Of a stretch of DNA of 64,000 bases, positions 23,801-35,606 are shown in pieces. Both the position numbers and the translations under genes were made by a program. The stretch covers positions 62,001 to 126,000 of the forward strand of contig JADIIX010000060.1 of assembly GCA_027604505.1 (NCBI GenBank). The letters are read 5' to 3'. The notes beneath the pieces were generated by a model. That model had not been told where the DNA came from. It was given only the letters and a program-made list of their open reading frames with translations, and ran no database searches. Within the stretch, counting starts at the first letter, position 1. Every line of letters starts with the position of its first letter. The stretch is from Gonapodya sp. JEL0774. Taxonomy: Eukaryota > Monoblepharomycota > Monoblepharidomycetes > Monoblepharidales > Gonapodyaceae.

Positions 23801-26800
23801 CCATTCTGGAGCGAAATTTCTCGTTCCTGCAGAAAGGAACACAACGGAAGAACATTCCAAACTTACAAAATGCTATGATGGAGCTCAGAAAGTGTTGTAT
23901 CCACCCTTTTCTCTTGAAAGGTGCAGAGGAAACCATCTTTGCAGAGACTAATGCTCAAAATCCAATGAAGCAGTTGCAAGCCATGATCGACAGTTCAGGA
24001 AAGCTTGTGCTTGTAGACAAGCTTTTGAAGAAGCTTCGGGCGGGAGGACACAAGGTGCTTATATTCTCCCAGATGACGCGATGTTTGGATATATTGGCCG
24101 ATTATCTGCATGGAGTGGGTTGGAACCACGAGCGTATCGACGTGAGTGCAGCCAACTGTATTCCCAGAGTCACCTATCTCATCCATGTATGTTCAGGGCA
24201 CCATTCGTGGTGATGTCCGCCAAGCCGCCATCGATCGCTTCCAGCGACAAAATGACACTTTTGTCTTTCTTCTTTGCACACGGGCCGGGGGAGTTGGAAT
24301 CAATCTCACAGCTGCTGATACGTATGTATTTGCAAATCGTCCGTTGGGCTTTAACTGTTAACATTGATATACCGCTGCCCTAAGGGTTATCATTTACGAC
24401 TCTGATTGGAATCCTCTCAACGATCTTCAAGCCCAAGCCCGTGTCCATCGCATCGGTCAGACGAAGCCAGTTCAGATTTATCGACTAGTGACGTCGAATA
24501 CTTATGAGAGAGAAATGTTTGATCGTGCTGGACTGAAACTTGGGTTGGAGAGAGCTGTTCTTCAGAAAATGGACCAGGCCGGCGGACCTCCGAATGCGGA
24601 CGGACCTCCTGACATGACTGCACAGGAAATCGAATCTTTGCTCAAGAGAGGTTTGTTTCTGTGGCATTCATCCACGTCTATCTTCCATGTCTTCATCGTT
24701 CGTTTTAACAGGTGCGTATGGTGCAATCATGGACGATGAAGACAGCCAGAACTTCGTCGAAGAGGACATTGATCAGATTCTGGAGAAGCGATCGACAGTT
24801 GTCAAGCACAGCTTTGCAGGAGAGAAAGGATCAGTGTTCTCAAAAGCGACGTTCGCATCGCGAGGCGCGGAGGAGGACATTTCCCTCGACGATCCATCTT
24901 TCTGGGAAAAAATCGCGCAGAAGGGGAAACTTAAGATCGAAAACGAGCCCGAAGAGTGGAAAAAGAATTTGGTTGATGGTGAGATCAGATTGTTTGATGA
25001 TAGAATCGAACCTTGCCAACCAGGCAAAAACTCTATGTCAATACGCAGGCCCTCGCAATCGACCTCCACCTGAGAAAGTTCCAAACGAGCTGGAAGCGCC
25101 ACATTCACCCACTCAATTTAGCGAAGATGACGATGGTCAGTACTGAAATCACAAATTCGTTATTATCTCTAGGGTTCATCTTGTTCTTTTGGGAATTTTA
25201 GAGGTCTGGACTCAGCCACGACGAAAGCATGGAGGAGGTTTCCAGCCGTCTGTGTGGAGCCAAACCAAAAAGGTCCTATTGGAGCGTCTCATTATGATTT
25301 GGGGTCTCTCCAACTTCCATCGGTGGCTGAGTGAGTTTGTGTGCAAGAAACTTAGTATATTATTTGATTCATATCCCCTGCATTTGAATTAATGTTGCAG
25401 AACCGCTTAAGGATCGTTCTCTGAACGACGTAAAAGCGTGTGCTCGTGAATGTCTACGCTTCGTACTGGCCTGTGAACTGAAGGTTTGTGTTTTCACTCA
25501 GCATCCGCCCTGTGTCATAGCAAGTTTAGAACACCCCTTTCAGCCTCCAGTGGATCCTGAAATCATAGACGATGTCCATGCCTACCTCGACCTTGATGAG
25601 ACGAAACCTATGGACGAGAGAGGGAAGGTTCTTGCAACTCCGGCGCCAGGTGAACCGTATTATCGGGCCACGAAACAGCAAATTGTTGAGTTTCGGTCTT
25701 TCATCTTGGATTCTCCTGAGGATTACAAGGACCATCTTCGCAAGAAGGCACGGAACCTCCTTCTTCGAGTGCAGATGATCTATTTTCTGCGGCAAAAGAT
25801 TGCTCCATACAAAGGTATGCCGATGCCAGAGCTTAAAGCCGCACCACCGGTACCGTGGTGGACTTCGGACGATGACAGAGACATGTTGATTGGGATAGTA
25901 AAACACGGATACCAAAAGTGGGATGAAATCAGGTAAGAGATCATGTCCTCTTTGATTCTTACGTAGTTGAACATTCGTCTCATTGATTTCGAATAGGAAT
26001 GATCCCGAACTTCGGTTTGCGCGGCGCAAGTATACTTTCAAGAAGCCTTCTGGTCCTTCGAAAGGGGAAGACGACGATGACTACGACATGGGGACCGGTC
26101 ATGACGACGACGCAGAAGAGTCCCGAGAATCAATTAACGGCATTGGAATGAAGACAGAGTCCAGTCATCCGAAACCCGAAGGAGTCTCTAGAATCGAAAC
26201 CAGCAGCTCCGATATCTTAGATGGTTCTGATGAGCAGCCTCTGTTATGGCCGGACCCCTCAGACTTTGGTCTTCGCGTCCGGAAGGTAGTGAACTCTTTC
26301 CAACGGCAGTTTGCCACTGAGGCAAAGGAACGTGCCAGAGAAGAGGCGAAAATGTCCAAAAAAGCCCGCAAAAGTGAACCCAGGGTGAAAAAGGGACTGA
26401 ACGACTTGACCAAAAGCGAGCGACAAGCGTTTCAGCGGACCTTGGTGGCTTATGGAGTGCCAATCCGGCACGACGCGCGAGGAAATGTGGTTCTGGTTAA
26501 CGGAAAGGAAGTACCGGATTGGGAATCTTTCAAAATAGTTGCCAATTTGTCCGAGAAGTCGGATGAGGCGGTTAACTTGTACTACGAAGAAGTCCTCCGG
26601 AAGTGCAATGATGTGTTGGAGAAGATGCACGCGCAAGGAAGTGTTGCGGATGGCGATGTTGACGAAGAAAAGATGGGTGGTAAAGTCGACCGGGACATTG
26701 ATGCATTTACAGTCGACAAAGCCTCCAGGTGAATTACGAGTAGTTTGTCATGAGTTCTCGCAAGTGCGTTCCCTAATGGATGCCCCATTTTCCACACGTG

Positions 26801-28872
26801 TCAGAATTTTGAATCGTATTCGTCTGTTTGATCGACTCCGGCGAGAGGTACTGCGGCATGCTGATTTAGAGGAGATCTTACGCAATGTAAAGAGGCACGC
26901 GAGGTCGGGACTTCCTCAGTAAGTATCTATCTTCTCTCGTGATATCGTATATGCTTTCAACTGAATTTTGATGTCGTAAAGATGGTGGGAAGTCGGTGAG
27001 CATGATACTTCTTATTTGCGCGCAGTCGCTCGATACGGTGTTTTACGAGTTGACTTGATCACAACGGGTGAGGAAACTGTTGGAAACCGACGGTCCACTG
27101 CATTGGCTGAAGCGAAGTGCAACATTTTAAGACCCGGATCTTCCCTTTAAACGCCTCCTCGAGTCCCAACGGAAAGACATGAATCGAAAGCTGAAGGATC
27201 GCAATGGTCCCGACGAACAAGAGACTGAAGTCTCCGTGGACAGTAACCCCGTAAAGGAATCAGAGTGGATGCGAGAAATGGTGGCTTTCCGTCGCATTGA
27301 GGCTCTCGTCCAATCCGTTTGGGAGCACGATCATCCTGGTACAGTTGCAGCAGGCTCTCGAGGAGCACCACAGCGGCCGGAGTTCAACCGTAAACGTAAA
27401 TCAACTCGACGTGAATCACCAATTCTAGACGATGGCGAACCAGACTTGGATGAGTTAGCGCGTCTTGAGCGTCGACGAGAGTTGGAACGGGACAGAAAAC
27501 GACAGAAGAGGGCAGCAGAACGAGAGAGAGAGCGGAGGGAAGCAAGGGAAGCGGCTCAGGGACTTGTTAGAGAGGCCGGGGAGATGCTGAGAAGAGCGAA
27601 GGAGGGTGAGACAGTGGGAGGTGTGCCGGGACTGGCAGGTATCCTAGGGTTTAAGAGTGGTGATCAGCAATCGCTATTGGTCTCCGAAAGAACTGATCCA
27701 GGTGATGAGGTATGTACGCCGTGTGTTCCTGACTTGTTGGTGCACGTGTTCATACTTCCTACCTCTAGAGTGATTCCTCCTCCTCCTCGTCGCTCACAGA
27801 CTTGGAAGCTCTGGAGACCGCTGGCTCTTATTCGTCGTATGGGAGATCTCCTAGCTCTACTTCCTTAGGGACTGTCAACCCTCCGTCTGGCGACGCCATT
27901 TCACCCCAACAATACCCTTCGACCTCTTCTTCAGCACCCCCTCCCAACACCAAGATTCGAATCAAGCTTGGGGGCGGAGGAGGGAAAGCTTTGACCCCGC
28001 AGACTACCCACAACTCATCCACAACAGTGTTGGTTCTATCGAATGATTCGTCGGGTGCCCTTCCGCACAAGCGCACCCCCCCCATTGCTGCGACCCAGCA
28101 ACAAATGCAACAGCCTTTTCGAGCACCCTCTATACCATATAATCCTGTTGCTAGGGCACCAGGTTATAACGCTCCATTGCCGGTTCTGGCGGATTCTCAA
28201 GGTTTTAGCAGTGCGACTGGATCGAATATCAGCTTGCCTTTGACCCAATCGTCAATCGGCACTCCTTCTGCCATATTTCCAAGCTCAAACTTAACCTCGG
28301 AAGGTTTGCCGTCATCCTCATTGCAGCTAAGGGAACCGCTCCGGGACCCAGCACCTCAGTTGAAACACAGCGATGGGCCAGGTGGATTTCCGAGCAGCAT
28401 TCAAAGCGGCGTACCTCCCACTGGTGTTCCTCCCAGTGAGCAATACCCTATGACAATGTTGACGCCTTCAGATCTTCCCAGTGGGATGTCTTTGCGTTCC
28501 CCCGTTGCAACCTTAGCCTTCCCAAACAGTTCCGGACGGGTCCCTGGCTATGCCGCACCCGGTGGCTCCGCGGGGCTCGTACCACCTTCTCTTTCACATC
28601 TTAGCCATACATCTCCAACGGCGTCTGTACAATTGCCTTCTTTTGGTCACGGGGACAACCGAGCCTACGTGCCGGCCGCCACAACTGCCGGTGGTGGCAT
28701 TATGGGCAACACTCATGCGGACTTCGACTCAACCGCGAAAGCGGAGAAGAGAAAGCACTCTCACGACGATTATATGTCGGAGGGACATGGAGCTGAACTT
28801 GGCTCGGTTAGTGGTGGCGAGAAAAGAGTCCGAGGAGAAAGGCTTGATGGCCCCGGGTACATTGTGGAATGA
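20802..28872 (+). CDS. CHD6-9 subfamily chromatin remodelling ATPase (CHD7/CHD8/Kismet-like)
   Basis: A multi-exon gene of roughly 2,100 residues. Order: disordered N-terminus; GRG-rich, K-run and acidic patch (21.45-21.93 kb); tandem chromodomains ([14 protein letters not shown].., [17 protein letters not shown]); SNF2 ATPase with [38 protein letters not shown]; helicase C lobe with [73 protein letters not shown]; then [29 protein letters not shown]-like part ([12 protein letters not shown].., [16 protein letters not shown]) and a basic coiled region (27.4-27.6 kb) follow, then a Pro/Ser tail ending GPGYIVE. YLHCRW, the YKFD-type segment and the DLQAQAR box fit subfamily III rather than CHD1. 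It should slide nucleosomes at methyl-H3K4 chromatin. Inner junctions are approximate. Confidence 0.93.
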
Positions 28873-29188
28873 GTTTCCTGTCGAGATCTCGCTCAAATAT
28901 GGGCTTGCTATGCATTTTTAGATACGTTCACATCCCAAAGAAGTCATGAGTAACATGTATGTCTCCGTCAATGCTGATGGTCGTTGTGAGTCACACAACA
29001 AGCATCACACGATCGCAATGCTATAAATTTCCAATGTGGCCATGTTTGCATGTTTGATGGAGCAGTCACCGTATTTTTGAAAGTTGAGTTACATATGCGT
29101 GTGGTCCCACCTCGCTGCATCAGAACCAATTTGATTGTGTGCTGCACCCCATAATTTCACATACATTACCGTCGCTTTTCCGGCATTG
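28873..29188. other. Short intergenic region
   Basis: Between CHD and striatin on the same strand. AT-rich; no gene seen. Confidence 0.5.
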
Positions 29189-32100
29189 ATGGGAGATACT
29201 GGAGTCGGCACCGGAACCACAGGCGCGGGGGGGATGGGTGCCATGGGTTCATTGGGAAGCGGCGGCAATGGGAATGGCAATGGGGGTGTTGGCGTGGGCG
29301 GGTCAAGTCCAGGAACTCAAGCGTACACGCTCCCAGGGGTGCTTCATTTCATGCAGGTCGAATGGCGGCGATTTGAACGGGAGCGCAACGAATGGGCCAT
29401 CGAGAGGAATGAACTTAGGGTGAGTACCCAGTCCTATTGGTGAAGGTTCAAGCCCCAGAAGATCACAATAAGAAGACCAGAAATCATGGAAGAATATCAC
29501 AACTTGTCAAAATGGGCGTCGATGAGTGGCAGTGTTTCTTGCATGAACGGATTGAGTTTGAAGTCACGAGAATCGTGCAATGGCTGGCGATGCACAAGGA
29601 GCGCAGTCGAACAGCTGAAAGAGTTTGTACCTGGTGAATATTCTGAGGACGGGAGCTCTCTACGTTTCTTGTGACATAGCTCTGTGCGTGGCACACAGTC
29701 GAAGGATGTTGGAAGTTGTCAGGTTCAAAAGGGACACAACCAAACGTGCTTCTGGGGCAGTGTTTGCCCAACTCTCACTTGCTGTCACGGATTCGCGTTG
29801 CTTCTTCGCCTGTCCGGCGCACCATGTGCTCTTTCCAGTGGTGGCATTTGACTTTATATCTTTTGGGAAATGAATCTCTTTTTAACCATTCATATCTCAC
29901 TGTCCGCTACCTGACTGCTTCTCCTTCATTTTGCACGCCATGGACTTCCTGTACAACATTTTGGTATCACTGCTGATTCAATTGGCAAATAATGCACCTC
30001 CCTTTTTAAGGCACGTGTTGGCTCGCTAGAAGGGACCAACCGCGGGCTAGAGCAGCTGAAAACAGATATGACGCGTCGCGTTAAAATGTTGGAGTTTGCA
30101 TTGAGGCAGGAACGGTCGGTATTTCTTGGTTTGGAATGGCCTTCGATCACTTCCGTTGCTTGTTTTCACGTCTCTGCTCACATTCCAGTGCGAAGTATCT
30201 CCAGCTTCAAACACTTCAATCATCTCCTTCTACGGCATCACTTCCCACCTCAGAGACTCCTGCTCCATCTTCGCAAACCGAAATCGCTTCGTCCCTCATT
30301 CCCCCCACAACAGTAACCCCGCCAGTGAGAGTAATCGACCGTGCATCAACCTTTGGGCCTGTCTCCACTCTCGCACCGCCTGACCGACCACCAACGTCTG
30401 CCCCGGACCGGCCGGGGACAGCGTTTGAAGGACTCGGTGGTGGTGGAGGCACGTTCTTGAAATATTCCAAAGGGTGGGGAACAGTGAGAAGCCGGGAAAT
30501 ACTCCGAAAGTGAGCATCATGATTTGCTTTTCATATTAGTATGATGCTCACTTCCATGCTCCGCTGGCTGCATCATCCTGAACTCCAGTTACCTCCAAGA
30601 GGCGGACCACCTCTCCACACTTGCTGCACCTGTTCCTGCGTCCTCTTTCTCCACTTCCGCAACCTCCTCTCCTGATGACCTCACCGGACGGTTCTCCGGC
30701 GTATCGACGGAACCGATTCCCCGTGCTCGGTCTGCTCCGAGAAGCTCCTCAATGAGAACCCAACCCGCTGCTCCTCCTCCGCAACCAAGCGCCACTCCGG
30801 GTGCAGCATCACAGTTACCACCTGCTCGCGCTCCTCAACCACCTGCGCGACCTATCTCAAATCGAGTTGACGAGCAACTACCTACCACTTCTTTGGATGA
30901 TGTCATCGATGATGTGGACTCTGATATTTCAAGTCACGGCTCTGGACGCCGTATGTCTGACTCCGCATCCTCGGATGGAGGGTTTTCTGACGATGGAAGT
31001 GATACTGGGACTGTTGTGAATGGAAGCAGTGGCAGACGAGGGGAGAAGCGGGGACGAGATGACGAAGAAGATAGCGAGGGTGGACGGTCGAGAATACTCC
31101 AAGGAAGCGCCACCATGGTCAGAATCGGGAAAGGGGGACAGGGGCTCGCTGGAGTAGTTGCGGCAGTCACAACTGCGAAAGAGGAGGACGTGAGTGGGAC
31201 ATGTTCTAATGAATGAATTTTACATTTAAAAATGCCCGAATATACCTCCAGGAGCTCTCTCGCATCAACCCAGGAAAGCTATCTCGTGCAATTAAGTCTG
31301 CAGATGCCTACACGGAGAACCGACGGCCTGGATCCGCAGGTCCGAATGGCCGACGGGCCAACGGCCGACCAGATGACCTTGCGACTCTTGAACTAGATGA
31401 GGATGACACAGGAGAGGATAAGAAAACAGCAACTGCAGGGACCGCGGGAGATGTTGGAAAAATCTGGAAGCCAAAGTTCGCCCTGAGGAAGTTCGTGTCA
31501 ATGGGGAGATATTCGTTTTCGTTGGTTGACATCCTCATCGTGTTCCTTTGTTGTTGGTGGACTCACTAGCCACTTGGATACTGTGCGCTCTGTCGCGTGG
31601 CATCCTACAGAGCTGGTCCTCTTTTCGGCGGGTGAAGACTCGGTGGCCAAGATGTGGGACCTCCGGCAGTACGGAAATTTGAAAGGAAGGCGGTTGGTTT
31701 TTTTGCAACTGCCCCATCATCTGTTCCCATGTCCATTTTCCCGTTTCCTTTGGTGCTCCTTCATAAAGACCACCGACCGACATCGAACCCACCTACACAT
31801 TTCGGGGCCACACTGCCGCAGTGACGTCGCTTGCGGTTTCTATGTCTGCCGGTCGTACTGTTCTATACACGGGTGGGGCAGATTCCACGGTCCGCGCTTG
31901 GCTTGTGCCATTTGGAGAAGGTGGGAGAGTACGAGAGAGTTACGCCAGCTACCATGGTGAGTTCAGTAGAAAGGGCTTTGTGAAGACCGTAAGGTTCGTG
32001 ATCAATTTTAGATCTGAAATTCGTTACTTGCAACGCAACAGACACGAAAACAAAGCTCCACACTTTTGTCGGCCACTCTGATGCCGTCTGGGACGTCAAG

Positions 32101-32901
32101 CCTCACCCTATCCCCAACCAATACCCCGTCCTTGCTTCCGCATCTGCTGATGGTACGGTCAAGCTGTGGTCTCTTCCTGATGGGTCAGGGGTGGGAGGCT
32201 ACAAGCTGAAGGCAACGCTGCGGCCAACTTCCAAAGCAGCGCCTACTAGCGTGGATTGGTGTCATTACGACCTAACGAAAATTGTAGTGGGGTACACGGA
32301 TGCGACGACCAGGTTGATTGATGTCTCAAGGGTGGGGCAGGAGGGCGACGGGGAAGTGCTGAGATTCGCTCGACCAGATGGTTCTGGTAAGGGCACGCGG
32401 CTGGTTTAGAGTTTCGACTGTTCTGGTTCATGTTCTCTCCGTTCCTTCACCCTTGAAGACGGCCTTCCAAGCTCACAAATCAACCAACTAGTCTCGCATC
32501 CCACCACGCCCTTATGCGTTGCAGCATATGAGGACCGGTACTTGCGATTCCTGGATCTTACGTCGGGAACGTACGCGCATCAAATAGTTGCGCACTTGGA
32601 TGGGGTCGCAACAGTAGACATACATCCTGGCGGGTTGGCTGTGGCATCGGGTGGTGAGTCCCACAAACTGCCGCTTCACAAGGTATCGGTGTTCATCGGT
32701 ATCCTCCTGTTGTCAGGTCATGATTATTCGATTCGTTTCTGGGACATGAATACTCGTGTGTGCTCCCAGGAAATATCAGCTCATCGGCGAAAATACGATG
32801 AAGGGGTGTGGAGTGTTGCTTACCGACCGTCGGTCTATACAGGATGGTTTGCAAGCGGGGGTGCAGACGGTCTGGCGAAAGTCTATACGCTAGAAAGTTA
32901 A
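29189..32901 (+). CDS. STRN: Striatin-family WD40 scaffold (STRIPAK regulatory subunit)
   Basis: The Gly-rich N-terminus leads into the striatin hallmark TLPGVLHFMQVEWRRFERER and NEWAIERNELR. It splices (intron 29420-30010) to ARVGSLEGTNRGLEQLKTD and RRVKMLEFALRQER/AKYLQLQ, a coiled coil. A long disordered linker follows (30.3-31.5 kb, acidic and Ser-rich). Seven-bladed WD40 repeats follow: SHLDTVRSVAWHPTE, KMWDLRQYG, the YTGGADSTVRAWLVP blade, VGHSDAVWDVKPHP, ASADGTVKLWSLPDG, HDYSIRFWDMNTR, CSQEISAHRRKYDEGVWSV, ASGGADGLAKVYTLES. Striatins are B-subunits of PP2A in the STRIPAK complex and control cell fusion, polarity and septation in fungi. ATG 29189 is chosen as the first ATG in frame; the frame is open upstream only from a TTG. 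About 800 residues. Intron 1 (591 nt) is far longer than its neighbours. Confidence 0.94.
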
Positions 32902-33148
32902 ATTGTTAGTCTGGTAGTGTATGTCAGTAAATGTTGATTTTTTGGCCTCTGGCATGGAAATTAAAATCAGCTGCATGCTCCAGCTGCAGCTGACCGACTC
33001 AGCCACAGACAGGCCGCTGGAATCCTCTCGGCCAAACGTAACGCCGGAACCCCACTAGAAGACTCTGCTTCTTGCCAGCTTTCCATTCACCCACCGTTCT
33101 CACTGCAGTCACTAGGGAGTTTGCCTGCCCTAGTTTCAGAACGCCGAC
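32902..33148. other. Short intergenic region
   Basis: Same-strand spacer between striatin and the cyclin. It contains a CAGCTG-rich segment (TGCAGCTGCAG-like) near 32.97-32.99 kb; nothing else was recognised. Confidence 0.4.
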
Positions 33149-35268
33149 ATGGAAAGTTCACAATTTCTGTGTCCTGGCTTGGGACACTCAATGGCAGAAC
33201 TCTCTTTGGGACCCCCGGACGCGTTTTCGAGACACTCTTCTCGCTTCAACGATTCTACTGCTGCTCGGAGCCGCCGGGTGCCATCGCAGAGAGGCCTTAT
33301 GGTGGTTACTGCTCTTGGAGGTGACGCCGAACCAATGGACGCCGATCCACCTGCTGCTCATGCCGTTTCGATGCCAAGCCAGAGCATGCAAGCTCAGTCT
33401 AAAAATGAAATTGGGAGTCGACCAGGATTGCCCATGAATCTGGTACGTCCTAAACCTGAAACAAAAATGCATATGAAGCTCCAGAACACAACCCCATCCG
33501 CAAATCCGCAAAATACAGCCGCCCTTTTCAAGGGCCCACCAGAGTAGCCATAATATGATGGAAATACAAGAAGTTATTGGTCAGCCAGTCTCGCCCCCCG
33601 TGACTCCCCGAGCAGCAATTGCACAGGCGTACACCGACTCCCAAGGGAGCTTACCGGAACAGAGCATGAACCCATTTGCTACATGCACGCCATTGATGCG
33701 CGATGAAATACTTTACGCCGATGAATTGTCCGAATTCGGGAACAGTCACCTCGCTGCTTTGCGAGATGAGGAGGTAAGGATCATAAAACGATTCTCCTGT
33801 ATCGCCGATCATCCGGTGATTCCGGTCTCCTGCTCCTCGGACATTAGGGGCTGGCTCCTCCTTTGCCCTGTTACATGGACTACCAAAGTGAACTGACGTG
33901 GCGGATGAGACGTACGCTTATTGAATGGCTCTCAGAGGTCCACTGTGAATTCGAGCTTCGACCGGAAACACTGTACTTATGCATTGGAATCATGGATCGG
34001 TAGGAATTTCTTGAAATGCATGAATAGTCAAACCGTATGCAATACTTAACGGTTCCATTTGTTATCAGATACCTTTCGAAGAGAGTTGTTCCGAGGTAAA
34101 TGCCTTTTGAATGAAGAATGCACCTGATTCCACCAATCAATCTCGATTGATTTTTTAGTCTCGAATTTCAGTTACTTGGAGTTACTTCTCTGTGGCTGGC
34201 GTCCAAGTACGAAGAGATACACGGTTGCGCCCCCTGTCTCCGGCAGCTCAGCTATGTCTGCTGGTGAGCCCAGTACGAAAAGCTTGTGTGCTGGCATTCT
34301 GTAGTGGAACCATTTTCGAACGTAGTAACGCCTACCGGCTTGACGACTTCATCCAAATGGAGCTCCGTCTTCTGAGTGAACTCAACTACAGCCTGGCGAT
34401 CCCCATCCCAGAAACGTTCCTCAAACTTCAGTGCTCCCTTCTCTACCGGGATGCTTTGACGCACGTCGCCTCTGGTAGTGCGACGTCTCATAACCCTGCC
34501 TGCGGATGCAACGAAATTGTGATACCGGGAACGCCAATCTCTGATGGATCTCTTCCGTCTCAACTCGAAGACCACATTCCACGCATACTGGCCGTGGCAA
34601 GATATGTATGTGAACTAACTCTTGTTCATAAGAAATTCCTTGCGCGCAAACCGTCCATGGTGGCGACTGGGGCGTTTGTGGTCGCGGAGCGGATTCTCCA
34701 ATGTGGGATTGTGCGGGTGAGCATTCTGTTTGCCCTTTCGAATTTCGATGGAACATGACAGAAAACCGAACCACATCATTGTCATTATCGTTGTCACAAG
34801 AATATCGACGATCCTATGCTTTGGGACGTGATCGAAGATCTCATCACCTGCTGCCGATCCCCGTCACACGTCACTGCACACAAGTACTCCAAATCCTCGT
34901 ACGGACAGGTATCACGGATCGTAGCGACTAGGTGGGCAAGTGGCTTTTATCATCCCGCCTTCTACGTTTGTAGCAACTCATTTCATCGTGTTGTTTGTAA
35001 CGGTGTCAGTCCCCTGGTCCAGCAAACACCTGTTCGGTCCCCCGTGCATCTCGCTCGACCCCTCCCGATCAGTCTACCCACACCCCCACAAGACCGAGAT
35101 ATCGTGTTCCCGGCCACGCCTGCGTCTCTTCTTGGACCGATCGACTGGCACGGAGACTCTGGAGTGGCCGTGGCCGTGGAGGGAATCGGAATGGAGCACG
35201 GTGGGCCTTCAGGAACGAGAGATGTGGAGATGGAGATGGTATTCACGAGCGACGGATGGACCGGTTAA
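33149..35268 (+). CDS. B-type cyclin
   Basis: Exon 1 is 33149-33442 and exon 2 33543-33773; exon 3 starts at 33848. The cyclin box begins DYQSELTWRMRRTLIEWLSE, VHCEFELRPETLYLCIGIMD, RYLSKRVVPSLEFQLLGVTS, LWLASKYEEIHGCAPCLRQL. It continues through FIQMELRLLSELNYSLAIPI and PETFLKLQC (start of the second fold), then FVVAERILQCG and NIDDPMLWDVIEDL. Mitotic cyclins bind CDK1 through the MRxxLxxWL helix and the KYEE segment, both present. The N-terminal region is Ser/Pro/Met-rich. No clean RxxLxxxxN destruction box was seen, so degradation control is unclear. The closing Pro-rich tail after 35.0 kb runs open to a stop at 35268; a donor-like GTATCACG near 34911 could alter it. Confidence 0.88.
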
Positions 35269-35606
35269 AACAGTGGGGAGAGTTGGATCGGAAGCTATAA
35301 GAGGAAGAGAAGGGGAGCGCTGAACGAGATGTTTGGGACTTTGATTCCATTTCGTTGATTCGCATACAATGCACGAAGAAATCTTTTCAAAACCGGTCGG
35401 CTGCTTTTATTTGCACTATAATACTGAGGGATTTGCAATTAATCTTGTTACAAAGTAGCCATAGCACCATAGTTTCACGCATAACGTTAATGTATTTTTA
35501 TAATGAAGAGCAGTAAGTTCAAATATTGATCACCGTACGAAGTGCATTTACAGACGACGGAGCGCACCGCTTCGATCCCCTTCATCATCCGACTCCAACC
35601 AACACA
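35269..35606. other. Convergent intergenic region
   Basis: Between the cyclin (plus) and NAXD (minus) 3' ends. AT-rich, no gene seen. Confidence 0.5.

Noticed and set aside
29437-29700. Possible extra exons (EDHNKKTRNHG.., GRISQLVKMG..) after the first striatin exon
   Set aside because: The known striatin coiled coil continues directly from NELR to ARVGSLEG, so this is intron.
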